This document shows, one piece after another, positions 1 through 12,017 of a DNA stretch of 64,000 bases. The DNA is from Prostheceraeus crozeri (taxonomy: Eukaryota > Platyhelminthes > Polycladida > Euryleptidae). The stretch covers positions 248,001 through 312,000 of the forward strand of contig CAJQUW010001668.1 in the NCBI GenBank assembly GCA_907163375.1, read 5' to 3'. The position numbers and the translations under genes were made by a program. The notes under the pieces are model-generated. The model did not search any database, was not told the origin of the DNA, and saw nothing but the letters and a program-made list of their open reading frames with translations. Numbering within the stretch: the first letter of the stretch is position 1; each line of letters begins with the position of its first letter.

Positions 1-540
1 TTAAATTTAGAATAAAAACTTCCATATTTCGAAAAATGTACTCTTTATGAAATGAATGTAACTCAAGTTATATTCATTCAGTAGGAATGATTCTGGTGAC
101 AAAAAGTTCCTTTGACCTTTTTTAAAGTATGTCAAAATTCCGCGGCAATAATTGCATGCGTTAAAAAATTATGCAATAAATAAGTTGCAAACCTACATCT
201 GGAACATTCTATAAAATTCTGGAACATGTAGGCCTAATTGTGTATAAATACCGGACAGTTCGAATATCTTTTGAAACTTAAAAGGCTTCTTCAGCAGGGT
301 TGATAATGTTGATGAATGGTTGCTCAGGCTGACGCTGAAACTTTAGTTGTTGAAAAGGTCAATTCTTTAGTGTTACCGACTGAATGTGCTATCTTATGAT
401 TTCATTTAGCCGATCTGTCAAACGGAGGCTATCCATGATAACCACCCATTCCTCACTGCGGGAAGTCGGAACATCTCTGAGAAGAGCTCCTGATCATTAC
501 AACGGGACCTAACTACGTAAGATCCTCGATTCAATAGTGT
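1..540. other. Unassigned AT-rich sequence
   Basis: No open frame with coding character, no tRNA and no recognisable element end is visible here. One TAGGCCTA octamer lies at 229-236. The stretch reads as ordinary intergenic animal DNA. Confidence 0.5.
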
Positions 541-637
541 GAGCCAGGGATTGTACCGGGTCAAGATCCAAGGATCTTGGTGTAAATATCCGGATCCGGT
601 GTGATATCCGCCCGGATCCAGCGAAGAGCGTTAAAGA
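541..637 (+). repeat. GC-rich CCGGATCC-type repeat patch
   Basis: This is a GC-rich island in AT-rich surroundings, with repeated GGATCC/CCGGAT motifs, beginning at the word ccagggattg. A second patch at 1578-1672 carries the same word and the same motifs in inverted orientation. They look like two diverged members of one repeat family, or two ends of one old element about 1.1 kb long. I do not recognise the family. Confidence 0.4.
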
Positions 638-1577
638 TAAAATGTTGATGGTCATTAATGCTGCGGATAGTCCTATTTAACGATTGAAGCTATAAAAGTT
701 ATGGAACCTTAAACTAGTTTTTCTCGTTGCTCACTTAGAGTTGGGAGCGCATGTGGGCAGCTAAGAGTGCGAATATAAATGAATAGAACTGTTTTATCCA
801 GGAATATCTGCAGCTCGATATTGAATGACCATCTATTAAGGTTACAGAAAAGATGAAGTAACTTTTCATGTTTTGTTCATTCTAATTGTCATGTTACCGT
901 TGTAAATTTGTAACCACTGCACTCAATTTACTAATCCACACAAAGGAATGACTGGACATCCATGAATTTCAAAGCTAATAACATGAAGAAAGATCAATTG
1001 TGATTCTCCACACTACCTTTAATTTTTTAATTGGTCCAACTACCTTACTATATACTTGCAATGAACAATAGCTGTAACTATCAATAAGTTTATAATAGTG
1101 GGATACACGCCTATTAGTTAAAAAACACAAATAAAAGCAAGTTTGATTTCTTTCCTTTCTTTTAATTAAATACACGTGCTTGTCACCATTGAAATTGGTC
1201 TGGATTAATCTCCTTTTTTGATCAACAATCATGGTGAATATACACTTAATTGATACAGAAATTTAGTTTTAGTTATCATGTCTTAAGAAAGAGTACATAT
1301 TTATCTATGCTCGACCTTAGATTGTATTACCTTTATTTTAAATGCTTGTAATCATCTATTGATATTTAGTAATGATATTTCGTAAAAAAATGATATAATA
1401 ACAACTGAGGACCAGAGCGACAACTACAGTTGGCGATAGCAAAATCATAGGATTTCAATATCACTTCATTAGTATGTATTATGAAACGCATAATTTAAAA
1501 TTAATCTCAGAAACCAGGCTATTCAATATTTCATGATAATGAAAACTAATTGCATGCAATTTTGTCACTCTTGATAA
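638..1577. other. Unassigned AT-rich sequence
   Basis: This lies between the two CCGGATCC-type patches. Only short chance-length frames are present and I see no recognisable protein or RNA. Confidence 0.4.
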
Positions 1578-1672
1578 TAAAATCCCGGATCCGTCCGGGC
1601 ACCCGGGTCTAGGATCCGGAACCGGGATCCGGGTGGTTGCAAAAACCCGGGTATTTGCAATCCCTGGTGTGA
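1578..1672 (-). repeat. GC-rich CCGGATCC-type repeat patch, inverted partner
   Basis: Dense in cccggatcc, ggatccgg and cccggg words, ending with caatccctgg, which is the inverse of the opening word of the patch at 541-637. GC content is clearly above that of the neighbours. Confidence 0.4.
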
Positions 1673-4312
1673 GAACCACACGTCATACTTTAGAAACTTA
1701 GATGCGATAAATTCCAGCTTAACAAGGTTCACCGAGTCGCATTAGGCCTATATAGTAAGTCCTGCAATTATAGCCGCTTTCATTACTTTTTGCCAATCCG
1801 GGATCGTAAAAATCTCGGGATCAAATGTGCAATGATGCTGAGTGAGACAATAAGGAACGGTAAGTAACTCGACTTCGCACCACACTAGATTGACAACATG
1901 TATTTGTAATTCTCTTAAGAACATGCTGTTTGGCCCCAAGACATCAAATAGACAAGCTGTTTTTAAGTGAAGTTGAGATAAAGTAGCAGTCTAGAATTTT
2001 AAATAGTCTTTTTTACTGAATATTTGATGCGAAATATTTTGTCAAAGAGATATAATTGAGCTTTGCATAAGTGAGGTTGATGTTGACCTCTATCAACAGC
2101 TTGGGTAATATTGTGAAATAAAAGAATGAAATAAATGAAACAAGAAACATTATTGAGTCATCATTTTTCTAATTTCATGACTAAAGACGTTCTATTAAGT
2201 GTATTGCAATTATCTCTGTAATCGCTAGTTGCTTTACACGCCTATTGAGAGCTACAGACAATGAGTTTGTGATTTTAAAACAAATTTCTCGCTAAGCTTT
2301 TGTCTTTCGGAAACTGCACATGATAGCGAACGAATCCTTATTTTGAATTGACAAGCAAGTTCAGTTTTGAAATCGGAACCTGATTGAATATTATAAAAGC
2401 TATTTTATATGGCTTCTTTGTCTTCTTGCGTTGAGAAGAATATCGAATCAGTAGGTCAGGTAACATCGTAGAGGAAACGATGAAGTTTGATCACAACGCT
2501 CTTCGACTCCTTTGTTAATTAAATGCCATTATTGATATATCAAACAAAAGGAGCTGCTACCTTATTGCAGGAAATGGAAGCAATGTGATCTCCCTATCAC
2601 AGCTTTTATAACTCTTAAATAGCACACATCGCAATGATGAAAGTTTGCATAATGACAGATATCACATGCTAAGTCAATGACGGAAGAGATTTTCTGTGAA
2701 AGGTCATTCATATGTTAATAGAGTATACAAATCATGAGACAATGCTTTGACAAATGAAACAAGAAAACTCAGAAAATGTGTTTAAATAAGTGTGTAATTT
2801 ATATGTACTTGGTGATGTGCCCGACCTATTAATGAAAATATACTTTCAGGTGTCATTGTTTGCTTTTCCGGAACATTACACAAGTGTGAAATCAATTGTA
2901 AATGAATTTCTCGAGCTTTCGACGGCCGGGTTGTACGTCTTGTTGATGATTATGTTTCAAACTGCAAAGATCCAACGGAAGAAATACAAAGTTAGGCAAA
3001 TGCCCGAGTGAAAATTCCTGGAAACAAAAGTTAGGAGGCAAAAATTTAATACTAAAACCCTGGTATCTGTACTGGAAAGAGAAAGGAAGAGAAAAAAAAT
3101 ATGAGTTAGTAAGAGATAGTAAGAAATGGTATAGGCTGGTCAAGTAAAACGAAAATGTCAGGAGAAATGCAAGCCACCAGCCAGTGCTGACATGCCTCTT
3201 AAGATCCATTCCCACCGGAAGCGGCGCGGCGCATCTCACGCGTCCAGAATTATTGTTCAGAACCTTAACAAACCTATGGGACTGTTCACACACAGACGCG
3301 CGGGAGCACGCGTCCAAGTAATTTCAGAAAAAAGTTCGCCTCGAGGCTTGCTCTACCCGCCGCACTGAAACCTGACACCACAGTTTGCCAGATGTTCGTG
3401 CAGAGAAATGACTGACTTTCCACATAGCCATCCGACAATTCTGACCTTTTGAACAACTGAGGGCAATTTGAACAAATGAATATCAAAGTCCCTTATCAGT
3501 GCAACTTGCTTTCAACTTGCTTTGTCAACCATGAAATCGAATTCATGAATGCATTTGGAGATGAATGGTATTTTGCTTACTGCAAAACGAGTATCGGAAA
3601 CGAAGATGGAAAAAGTTATTATTGTTCTCAACTGATCTGATAATCTTCAATAGAGTGATACTCCCGATTACTATAGAATAGACGATTTAATAAAGGTCGT
3701 TTTGTGAGCAAAGTTATGGCGAAGTCAATCCGTGCGTTAATTCTATTTCATGAGCTGTCACCTGTGCTTTGTTGTCACCCTATGAATGAAAATGTGTGTC
3801 CTTAAAAAAATTGTTCTTTACAAATGTGAAATATCAAATGATTAGTTTTCGCTACATTATGTAGTTTATAGCAATCTCCGTATCCTAACGATTAATTTGC
3901 AATGTCATTCACTAAAAAGTATGCCTTACTTCATTTGCAATTGGAAAAAATAAGTTTGGCAACGTTGGTCTCTTTCATCTGTCTTTGATTGTTCGCCAAT
4001 CATTCAAACATTACGATGAAGTCATCAAAACGCTTCATATCGCTTATTTTATGCAGATCGTAGAAGTCTTAACCAATTTGGTTGAAACACACTTCATTTA
4101 AAAGGAAAGTTCACGAAGAAGATGATGGTGTTGTCTATTTTGCTATCAGTCACAATTTATTCTCCTCAAAAATCCTTGTTTGTATCGCTCAGTGCATGGC
4201 AACAGACGATTAGTTTATATTTGTGTTGACAGCTTGATAAATGATTGCAGTGAAATATATGATCTGATTTTCCCTCAATCACACGAAAACCTCAACTTAC
4301 AGATTTTCATAC
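1673..4312. other. Unassigned sequence with a CpG-rich segment near 3190-3375
   Basis: Mostly AT-rich with no recognised gene. Around 3190-3375 there is a CpG-rich stretch with ggaagcggcgcggcgc, cacgcgtcc and acagacgcgcggg words. It resembles the subterminal parts of some animal DNA transposons, but I could not find a convincing pair of inverted ends. The 141-codon minus-strand frame crossing it has low-complexity hydrophobic composition and no recognisable domain, so I do not call it a gene. Confidence 0.35.
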
Positions 4313-4550
4313 TCAAGAGAATAATTTCATTGTGGATATCTCACCAATTTTTCTCGTCTCCCCAAAAATAAGTTTGCTGCTAAAAATACTTGCACTTTAT
4401 TGCTAAAAACTAGATATTTTTTAGCAATAAAGTTTAAATATTTTTAGCAGCAAACTTATTCTTGGGGAGACGCGATAAATTGCTGTGATACCCACAATGA
4501 AATCGAACAACCTCCAGTCGGCTGCCATCAACTATCAAGAGAATAATTTC
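4313..4550. mobile_element. Foldback (long inverted repeat) element
   Basis: Two arms of about 85 bp (4325-4410 and 4416-4503) are near-perfect inverse complements with only a few bases between them. Both contain the words agcagcaaact and ctccccaa and end in cattgtgg/ccacaat. The 16-bp word tcaagagaataatttc occurs directly repeated at 4313-4328 and 4535-4550, bracketing the structure, so it may be a target-site duplication. The right repeat is separated from the right arm by about 30 bp. This suits a foldback MITE or a palindrome formed by inverted insertion; no coding capacity is present. Confidence 0.6.
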
Positions 4551-7500
4551 TGTAGATTCGGATTGGCTTAGCGAAAATTAGCAAGACGGAATGCCTTCTT
4601 GTCACCATATCATGTTGACCGCAGTAATCTTCTCAGATTAACCCTATTTTCTAGACCGTTGGTCCACCAAACGTAATCGGATATTGCTCTAAAATAGACT
4701 GCCCCTAGCAACACTTCAATTATTCATCAGCGAACTATTCTCGTCGGATGAAACTTGCAGATCTAAGAACCTGATTACATCACACATTGTTCACTCTCGT
4801 AAATCTAATGCAAAATGTATAAATTTGTATTTCCTCGAAAATGTGTCGTTTGGATATCAACTTCGAGTCTACTCATAATGCCTGAAATGTTGCATCTGAT
4901 TTCATGAAAATTCTGAAAGCTGAGTACGTTATTTAACTGTATCGGGAAAATGTCATATAATGGTGTCTTGTTTGGGCTCACTCGAATGCATGTAACACAA
5001 GGAATGTGAATATGTTAATTATTTATCAGTGAGAAGTGTTCATCATGATATGGCATCTGTAGTTGCATATTTCGCTATTGTGTGACATTCCCCTCTCCCT
5101 CCCCTCGCCACACAACTCGGTGAGAACTGGCATTTTTGTCGGATTCGGTGTGAATGGACTTTCATGCATGCTAATTATACCAAGTTCTAGTGGTGCACGG
5201 ACATAGACTGAACAAGCTTTATGACTCTGGCAAGGCGATATCGAACAGTGACATGATTATGTCGGGAGTGAAGGAATACAGTGATATCGAACATAAAATA
5301 TCCGCATGTTCAGAGAGAAGATGTTACTATGTTCATAAAATTGTTGAATAAGCAAATATAGATATGCATTAGAAGTCAAACATTAATAGTTAGATTATAC
5401 ATAAATTTAAATCAATAAATCAATTGGCCGAAATTGAAGCAATAAATAGATAGAAAACAAATGCTAAATAATTCCGGGGGACAGGGAGAGGGATGGGTTA
5501 AACAATTTTGACTCAATTACGCGGGTGCCCAATAAACCAGGACATCGTTATAGTATATAAATATTTCTGTATAATATTAGTCGCCCAACAAAGAGGAATT
5601 GATTGTACAAATGTCTTCCACATCTGTAACCACAAGATACAATAGCAGCGCCGTCTTTTGATCAGCTGATATAATGTTTCTTCCTATAGCTAAATAGTTT
5701 AAACTACGTAAATATACTTTTCATCTGGAACTTGTAGTAGTAGAGTTATATGTAAAATCGGATGGCTTGGTGAATGGGTCGTATCCGTGTCCGTGATATT
5801 CTTTGCTGAATTTGTCATTTTACTGTTGCTTTTGCCGTCAACCCTTTATGATAATTTGAACGTTAAAGTCCTTACAATTAAACACTTTTTTGCCAAATTC
5901 AAGTCTTTCAGAATGTGAGAATGCCTTCAAGACAGCTGCTTTAAGCCAAGTAATGTGACACATGAAGCTGCAATGTAATGCACATGTAATAAAGTTGCAA
6001 TAATTTCAGTGTCAGCTTTATAGCTCTACTTAGTCACCGCAAACTATTCATTGGAACAAAAGCTAAATTTTTCTTTTACTGAGCAGAATGCTTAAATCGA
6101 CATATTATTCAAACGAGTGCTCCCAAGGTGATGATATTTCACAGAAATGTATTTGAAGTGAATCTCCTAATGATGAAATTTAAAAGATATCAATATGTCA
6201 AATCGTTACACGTTGACATGATAACAAAAATCAACTTAAAAACGCTTAATTTTAAGCACTTTTTAACTAAAGGCATTCCTGTCATCAACGGGAAAGCTCA
6301 GCTCGCAATGCGTTTTGAATATACTTAGATATTCATAGATCACCATAAGGGTTCCGTCTACAGATAGGCGTGTCATAAGTGCCTCTGGCTTATTGGTTAC
6401 TTAGAAATTTCAAAATGTTTTAAGAAATATAACAAATAAGCGTCAAGTTTCTAATTATCATAAAGACAATTTTTAAAACTTTGATGCCCCAATGCAGATA
6501 CGCTAGGATATCCTGAGATCACTACAAGTTTTCATTTAATTGTGAGAAAAATAGCAATAAATATTAAATATCGAATCGTGCAGGATTGAACATTTATTAC
6601 AATGAAAAAAATCAAAAATTTAGCACTTTTCATAAACATCTAATTAACTACACATCACCTGCCTGTGAAATCCACATTGACTAAATTTATGTGATAGACG
6701 CCCTAGATATATCAAGTTTTCAAGGAAGTTGACACGGACAAGCAGATCCTCGATGTTTTTGAGTCAATGTGTTTAATAGGGTGCTTTTTGTAAAAGTGTT
6801 AAAAATTAAGCACTCGGTCAAATTATCATTAAAGAGGCAACGTGATATCAGGGAATCTTTATGACATCCATATGAAGTTCAATTTCTTGAAGTTGGAAAT
6901 TATATTTTCAGATTTGACATCGAAATTCGATTAATTCAAAAAATTGGTCATGTTCGTTTTCAATATATCACACACATATCTTCAATTTAAACCAAGAACA
7001 TTAGGAAACTGTTGAATTACCGAAATTCCTTGACGTTAAGGGCTTGAACTGTGAGTTTATGGGCGATGCAAAAGTTGCAGAAATTCATATAACCCACGCT
7101 TTAAATTCGAGAAAATGCGACAATGCAAAAGCATGGAATATATCTCTGACGATTGACAAAAATCACAGAAGGTCATTTTCCATCTTCCGATTCACTTATT
7201 TGTTATACGATTGTTACTTCGCTTATGTATACTTATCAAGGCATTTGCAGGGTTAAAAGCGTGGAAAGAGAGCTAGTATAAAATACATTCCCTATGACTG
7301 CATTTCTCAAAAAAAGTTAATACATGATTGATGACAACGTAAAAATTCTCATCATTGATGCGCATAATACATAACTTGTGCATGAACATCAACTTTCAGT
7401 CTCTTTCTCATTTACTGACTAAATTTACGGATACACTGCTTCATTGAGCTTGGAAATATTAAATTACATTTTATTTTATGCGAATTGATTTGTGCTTTGT

Positions 7501-9487
7501 TGAGCAAAGTCTAATTTACAACGTTTAATCCATGAAAACATATCATATTACAGTTTCATTTCCGTTCTGAGCAAATGTTTAGCAATATATCTCCATTCAA
7601 AGTTCTAATACATTCTGACTTAAGAGAAAGATTGAAAAAAAGATAAATTATTGATGTATTTCAATTAGATTATGATCTTTAATTCTATAAATGCGAATCG
7701 AGTTGAAATGTTCGGATGAATTGTAATCAGAAACGTAATTACATATCTATAATCATTGATGTCATTCACTTTTGTAACGGTTTTATGCGATTCAATATCA
7801 AAAGTCACCGGTTATGATTTCATGTCCTTTTTCCAATGAAATTACCTATGTATCTTTACTCAACTACATTTTGAAGGAAATTTTGATGAACTGATCGACC
7901 TTTCGTCAAAGTGTGTATAGTGACATTGATAAAACAAAGCTAGGTTCAGTCAATCAAAAAGCAAAAGTTTGACAAATACTGGAAAACATGTACATTATTT
8001 CTACTTTGTGCAAACGCGCTTTTTATTGTGAGTTCTACAGTGCGTTCATAAAGTCACTGTTCACCTGTTCTGAACAACATTTTGTCAAAGCAAACGCTCG
8101 TAATAATTAATCATAGATATCTGGCATCTGCACAGAGCCATTTACATGTTTCAAGAGGCGCAGTTGACTGGTTTGACATTCAACATAGTGACCAGCGAGT
8201 TGAATATCAGTCACTTCGAAGCACCTGAGAGCTTGACATTGCACTTCCAAGCTAAGTATGGTATCCGACAACAAAATTGCCCGCTACCGAGTCCTCGAAA
8301 TTCACCTATTTCTAAGCAACGAAATATATAAGGTATGACCTATACAGACAAGCAATACCCTTAATAGGCGATGAAACATTATGTTCATAATACGAATAGA
8401 AATTTGATGAATATCAGTGATCATTTGACCATACTTCCGAAAGAGGTACTATTCCAGTAATTATTAAGATGCCGCCTTTTAATACAAGCCTTTGGTTGAA
8501 AATCATGACTTTAGAAAATGGATAAATCGACTATCCGATGTACTTAACTGAGCTGCAGGCCAATTCATTTTAGTTGCGGAGTACAGACCATCTCATAAAT
8601 CATTGCACAGAAAATCGACAACTTCTCATTGAAGTTGCTGTTTGTTTTCAATAAATATCATTTTAAAGATTATGTTCCAACAATTATTTAATAATGATAA
8701 TAATTTTATTTGTCAGTCACAAAGATATTACATGTACAGAACTGCAGGAACTAGGGTGACAAATATGTTGACCAAAGCTATTATTCGTTGCAAAAATCAG
8801 GTGGGACGTGAGAAGAATTTTAAAGTCATCGCTACACTCTACCAAAGTTCCATACGTGAAAAATAACAGTCAATACTATTTTTAAATTGAGGCAACGAAG
8901 TGGCTGAGGCTTCTTCGAGGGTCAAACTGTTCCAGTGTGATATGACGTCGATGGCAAAAAATTTAAATGTAGGCCTATGACTCAAGTTTGCTTGTGGACT
9001 GCATGTAGTAGTTGTAGTAGCATGTTATATCATGAAATGAAAATCACAAAAGAATTTATACAGTAAGTTCAAGGATTGACAAGAAGCAGCCAACAACTAC
9101 GGCTCATGCAGTCACCTATCAGCCAAATATACCAGGTATGCAGGCACACTGCAATTTCTTACTTCTGCTCATCGAGCTAGCATTTATCATGCGGATTGTA
9201 ATGAGGGATGAATGTGTGGATTGGTCTGTATTCTTTGAATTTATATAAACTGATAGCTTTGGATATGAAGATCATGATTAAATGCCGTCTAGGCTACTAT
9301 GAATAGTCACAATTTGGGGAAATGGAGAAAATGCAAAGAAATATTCATAGAGTAAGTATATTAGGTAGAGTAGCAACTCAGCATGGATTAAATCCCCTAT
9401 ACGTATACAGTTTCGATTTTATTAGATGAACTCGAGGTGAACAAAGTTGGGTATTAATGCCAATTGTGTGATATGCACATTTTTTAG
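4551..9487. other. Unassigned AT-rich intergenic stretch
   Basis: About 4.9 kb with only chance-length frames (up to about 75 codons) and no recognised domain, tRNA or element end. One TAGGCCTA octamer lies at 8970-8977 and a short gtagta-rich run near 9005-9022. I see nothing else I can support. Confidence 0.45.
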
Positions 9488-10146
9488 GTTTTGAAGAAAT
9501 TACCACGGATCTGACTGATCATGATAGTAATGCAGAAGGAATGATATCATTTTGCTGATCATCCGTGTCATGACAACCGCGAGGAGATAATGTTTGTTAA
9601 ACTAGCAATTCGATAGGTTGCTATTACTTTCATCTCAACCTCAGAGTATTTTCTTGAGCGTGATCATATTTCAAGCAAAATTACATAATCAAAGACAATG
9701 ATTTTCAACCAACTTCATTCAGATTCAAGATATGAAACGTAAATTTAGTGAATCATAAAAGCATGCCGATGAAAATTGAATTAATACCTTGAAATTTCAG
9801 CCAAGAAAGCACATTAATATCTCGACTCTTTCATGAAGACTTGCTTATAATGCGGCTCATGAAATTCTCTTGATAATCATCTTAATTTCTGGTTAATTAA
9901 GATGCTTGTTAGCAGATATTCATTCCTGTCGATATCCAACATGTTTCATATTGATCACATATCGTATTCATGTCAATAGCACATATAATTTACAAAAATT
10001 TAGCTTTTTAAAAACTGCTGAAATAATTTTTTGGACCCCAAGAACATTATCTCCGCAAAAAAGCTGAATAAAAAATGTTCACTGTATAGAGATACTTTTT
10101 TTGAGTCGACACTCTACCTACTATATACTTACTCTGGAAATATTGA
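9488..10146 (+). repeat. Dispersed repeat family X, longest copy
   Basis: This segment aligns by eye with 38932-39484 and, in its right part, with 54431-54713. Shared landmarks in order are gttttgaagaaatt, attcgataggttgct, gccgatgaaaattgaatt, aaactgctgaaataat and acactctacct. The copy at 38932 lacks about 150 bp present here. No coding frame is evident. All three copies lie next to retroelement debris, so this may be a non-coding part of an old retroelement. Confidence 0.6.
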
Positions 10147-10324
10147 AGATTAAAGCTTACTTGTAATGAAAGCAAATATTTCGTTTTATGCTGAAGAATG
10201 ATCGCTATTACACTCACGCAGACTGTCACTTGCGAATTCAAATTATGAATGGTGCAGCTATTAAATTTCCATAATCTAATAACTTATAAACCACATATAT
10301 CATTATTGCGGTTCAACACGGATT

Positions 10325-10625
10325 ATGCATTTACCGGAATTCACTACACTGCATTGTATTTGCTCACTACCAACACATGCGAAGGATGAGTACCGAAATA
10401 CGAGTTTCGCGAATCCGATTTATATTCAAAATAAGGATCACAAAATTAAAAGGCGAATTTTCGTACCTAGTCCGGTACATGTCGTCAGGCCAAAGAAAAA
10501 ATTCCTAAAGAAGTCCTTATGCCAAAGTCCCAAAGAACGTGTAGATTCTGTGGACCACTGTGGAGTGGCACACAAGATTGGATGCAAAGACTGCGACAAG
10601 GTATACGTTCGGTCGACCAAGAACA
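10325..10625 (+). pseudogene. Penelope-like retroelement remnant (end of RT / start of GIY-YIG)
   Basis: An open frame of 145 codons holds a segment that reads FLKKSLCQSPKER, a gap, then HKIGCKDCDKVYV. This is the typical junction seen in Penelope-like retroelements, where the end of the reverse transcriptase module runs into a GIY-YIG endonuclease through a K(I/V)xCKDCxKVY motif. Similarity stops near 10620, before the rest of the endonuclease, so only a small internal piece remains. The first part of the frame (to about 10450) is not recognised. The assignment rests on motif recall, not on a search. Confidence 0.5.
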
Positions 10626-11490
10626 TGCTTAACTTGCTCGATTTTTCGCAAGATGTGTTGCATCTGAATGTTGCAAATCTTCTTGACCATCACATTTTCT
10701 TGCTTTGCAAACGACACGGCCATCACGGTCATCATGTCGGCCAAATCTGTCCCCATTGTTAAAACAGCATTGTCTGCTTGTTGATTGAAGCATTGCCAGC
10801 AGCTGTCTTCTTTAACAATAAGTAACATATCTTCTTCTATATTCAATTGGAAGATAGAGGACAATATACTCATAAATTCGAGATTACGAAAGTCAGAACT
10901 CTATCAAAGTCTAGAAGTTTTCAGAAGATGGAAAATGCATGCAAATGATTAAAAGCTTTGACTGAATTTATGCCTACCTCAAAAGATCAATCCTGAAAGT
11001 TTGTCTCAACTTCTAAATTTCTTTTTATCGCTGAAAATAGCGTGCAAAAATGAAGCAAATGCAATTTTCTCAAAAAGTTTAGCAAGTTGCCATTGAACAG
11101 GCTCTACCACACTCTATCATAATGTAGGTTACGGGAGCAATGACAACAAATAAGATAAGCAATAAGATAATTGAACACAATGATCCAGCATACAAATCCA
11201 AATTGCGTGTTCTTTAAGCATTCCAAGATGATGTCCATACTGAATGTAAGAACATTACGCATGGAGAGTTTCTGGTGAAAGAAAACTGTGAGAATGCTAT
11301 CAATTTCGTTCGAACAGACTAGACTGAAAGATTTGAAGGAAATTGCGATCTGCATAACTCCAAGCGAAACAATCATATAATTTTGAAAGAATTGACGTAT
11401 ACATGTAAGTCTAATCTCCATTGAACCAAAATTAGCTTTCTTAAGGCATTTCAATCTTTTAAAACATTTTCAGCATCTCGTCAGGTCGAT
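10626..11490. other. Unassigned, with two minus-strand open frames
   Basis: A minus-strand frame from 10873 reads through a fairly protein-like stretch (for example DSCWQCFNQQADNAVLTMGT) and stays open until the Penelope-like remnant. A second 116-codon frame (11454-11104, minus) is hydrophobic and cysteine-rich. I recognise neither. They may be exons or chance frames. Confidence 0.25.
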
Positions 11491-11765
11491 CCACAGAATT
11501 AGACAGGCCGTCTCTTCTATTGTTTGACTTTAGAAGTGAAGCAATGGAACATGTCATGCCTCTGAAATGGCACAATCTGCTGACATAATATCATAGAAAT
11601 CGAACAATGAGCAGCCATTTCAACATTAATTAATGTCACACTAAATGTCGCGAAGTTTCAGTGACTGTGATCAACTGGATCACACAGCAAAGAATCACAG
11701 ACGATATCAAGTTCTACAGAGACGTTTGTGAACATTTTTTCGTGCATCTGCTAACTTTTGGTAAC
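11491..11765. repeat. Dispersed repeat family R
   Basis: Matches 35219-35345 and 35513-35752, sharing cagaattagacagg, gaaatggcacaatctgctga, gaagtttcagtgactgt and ttctacagagaagtt-type words. It ends two bases before the TA duplicated by the Tc1 insertion at 11768, so the Tc1 copy landed at or in the end of this repeat. No coding capacity. Confidence 0.6.
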
Positions 11766-11857
11766 TACAGTCCGTTTCATAAAAAGTGGATCATCCTAAA
11801 ATTTGACTAAATAAAACATAAGTATGATACAGAAAGCATTTATCATGTTATTTCATG

Positions 11858-11950
11858 GCCCTAAAAAAATTTCGAAGAGAACTACACCACTGAAGAAGTT
11901 TTTGCTTTATGCTAACTTCGTTCTCGAGAAGAAGGAACAATGTATTCATG
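11858..11950. other. 93-bp insert specific to Tc1 copy 1
   Basis: The other two copies read directly from tttcatg to tccctaat. Here 93 bp intervene, bracketed by tttcatg on the left and attcatg at its right end. The near-identical brackets suggest a small insertion with a target duplication of about 7 bp. The insert has no coding capacity and I do not recognise it. Confidence 0.55.
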
Positions 11951-12017
11951 TCCCTAATATATTTAAATGTCCTTATATAATCTGATCAGCTATGATACAG
12001 TAACGGTTCTTAAGAAG

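Noticed and set aside
2892-3317. 141-codon minus frame as a membrane protein gene
   Set aside because: Composition is low-complexity F/L/S and no domain or splice context is convincing; the CpG-rich end may be transposon-derived.
11104-11454. 116-codon minus frame as a chemoreceptor-like gene
   Set aside because: Hydrophobic and cysteine-rich, but no conserved motif or defined membrane topology could be supported.
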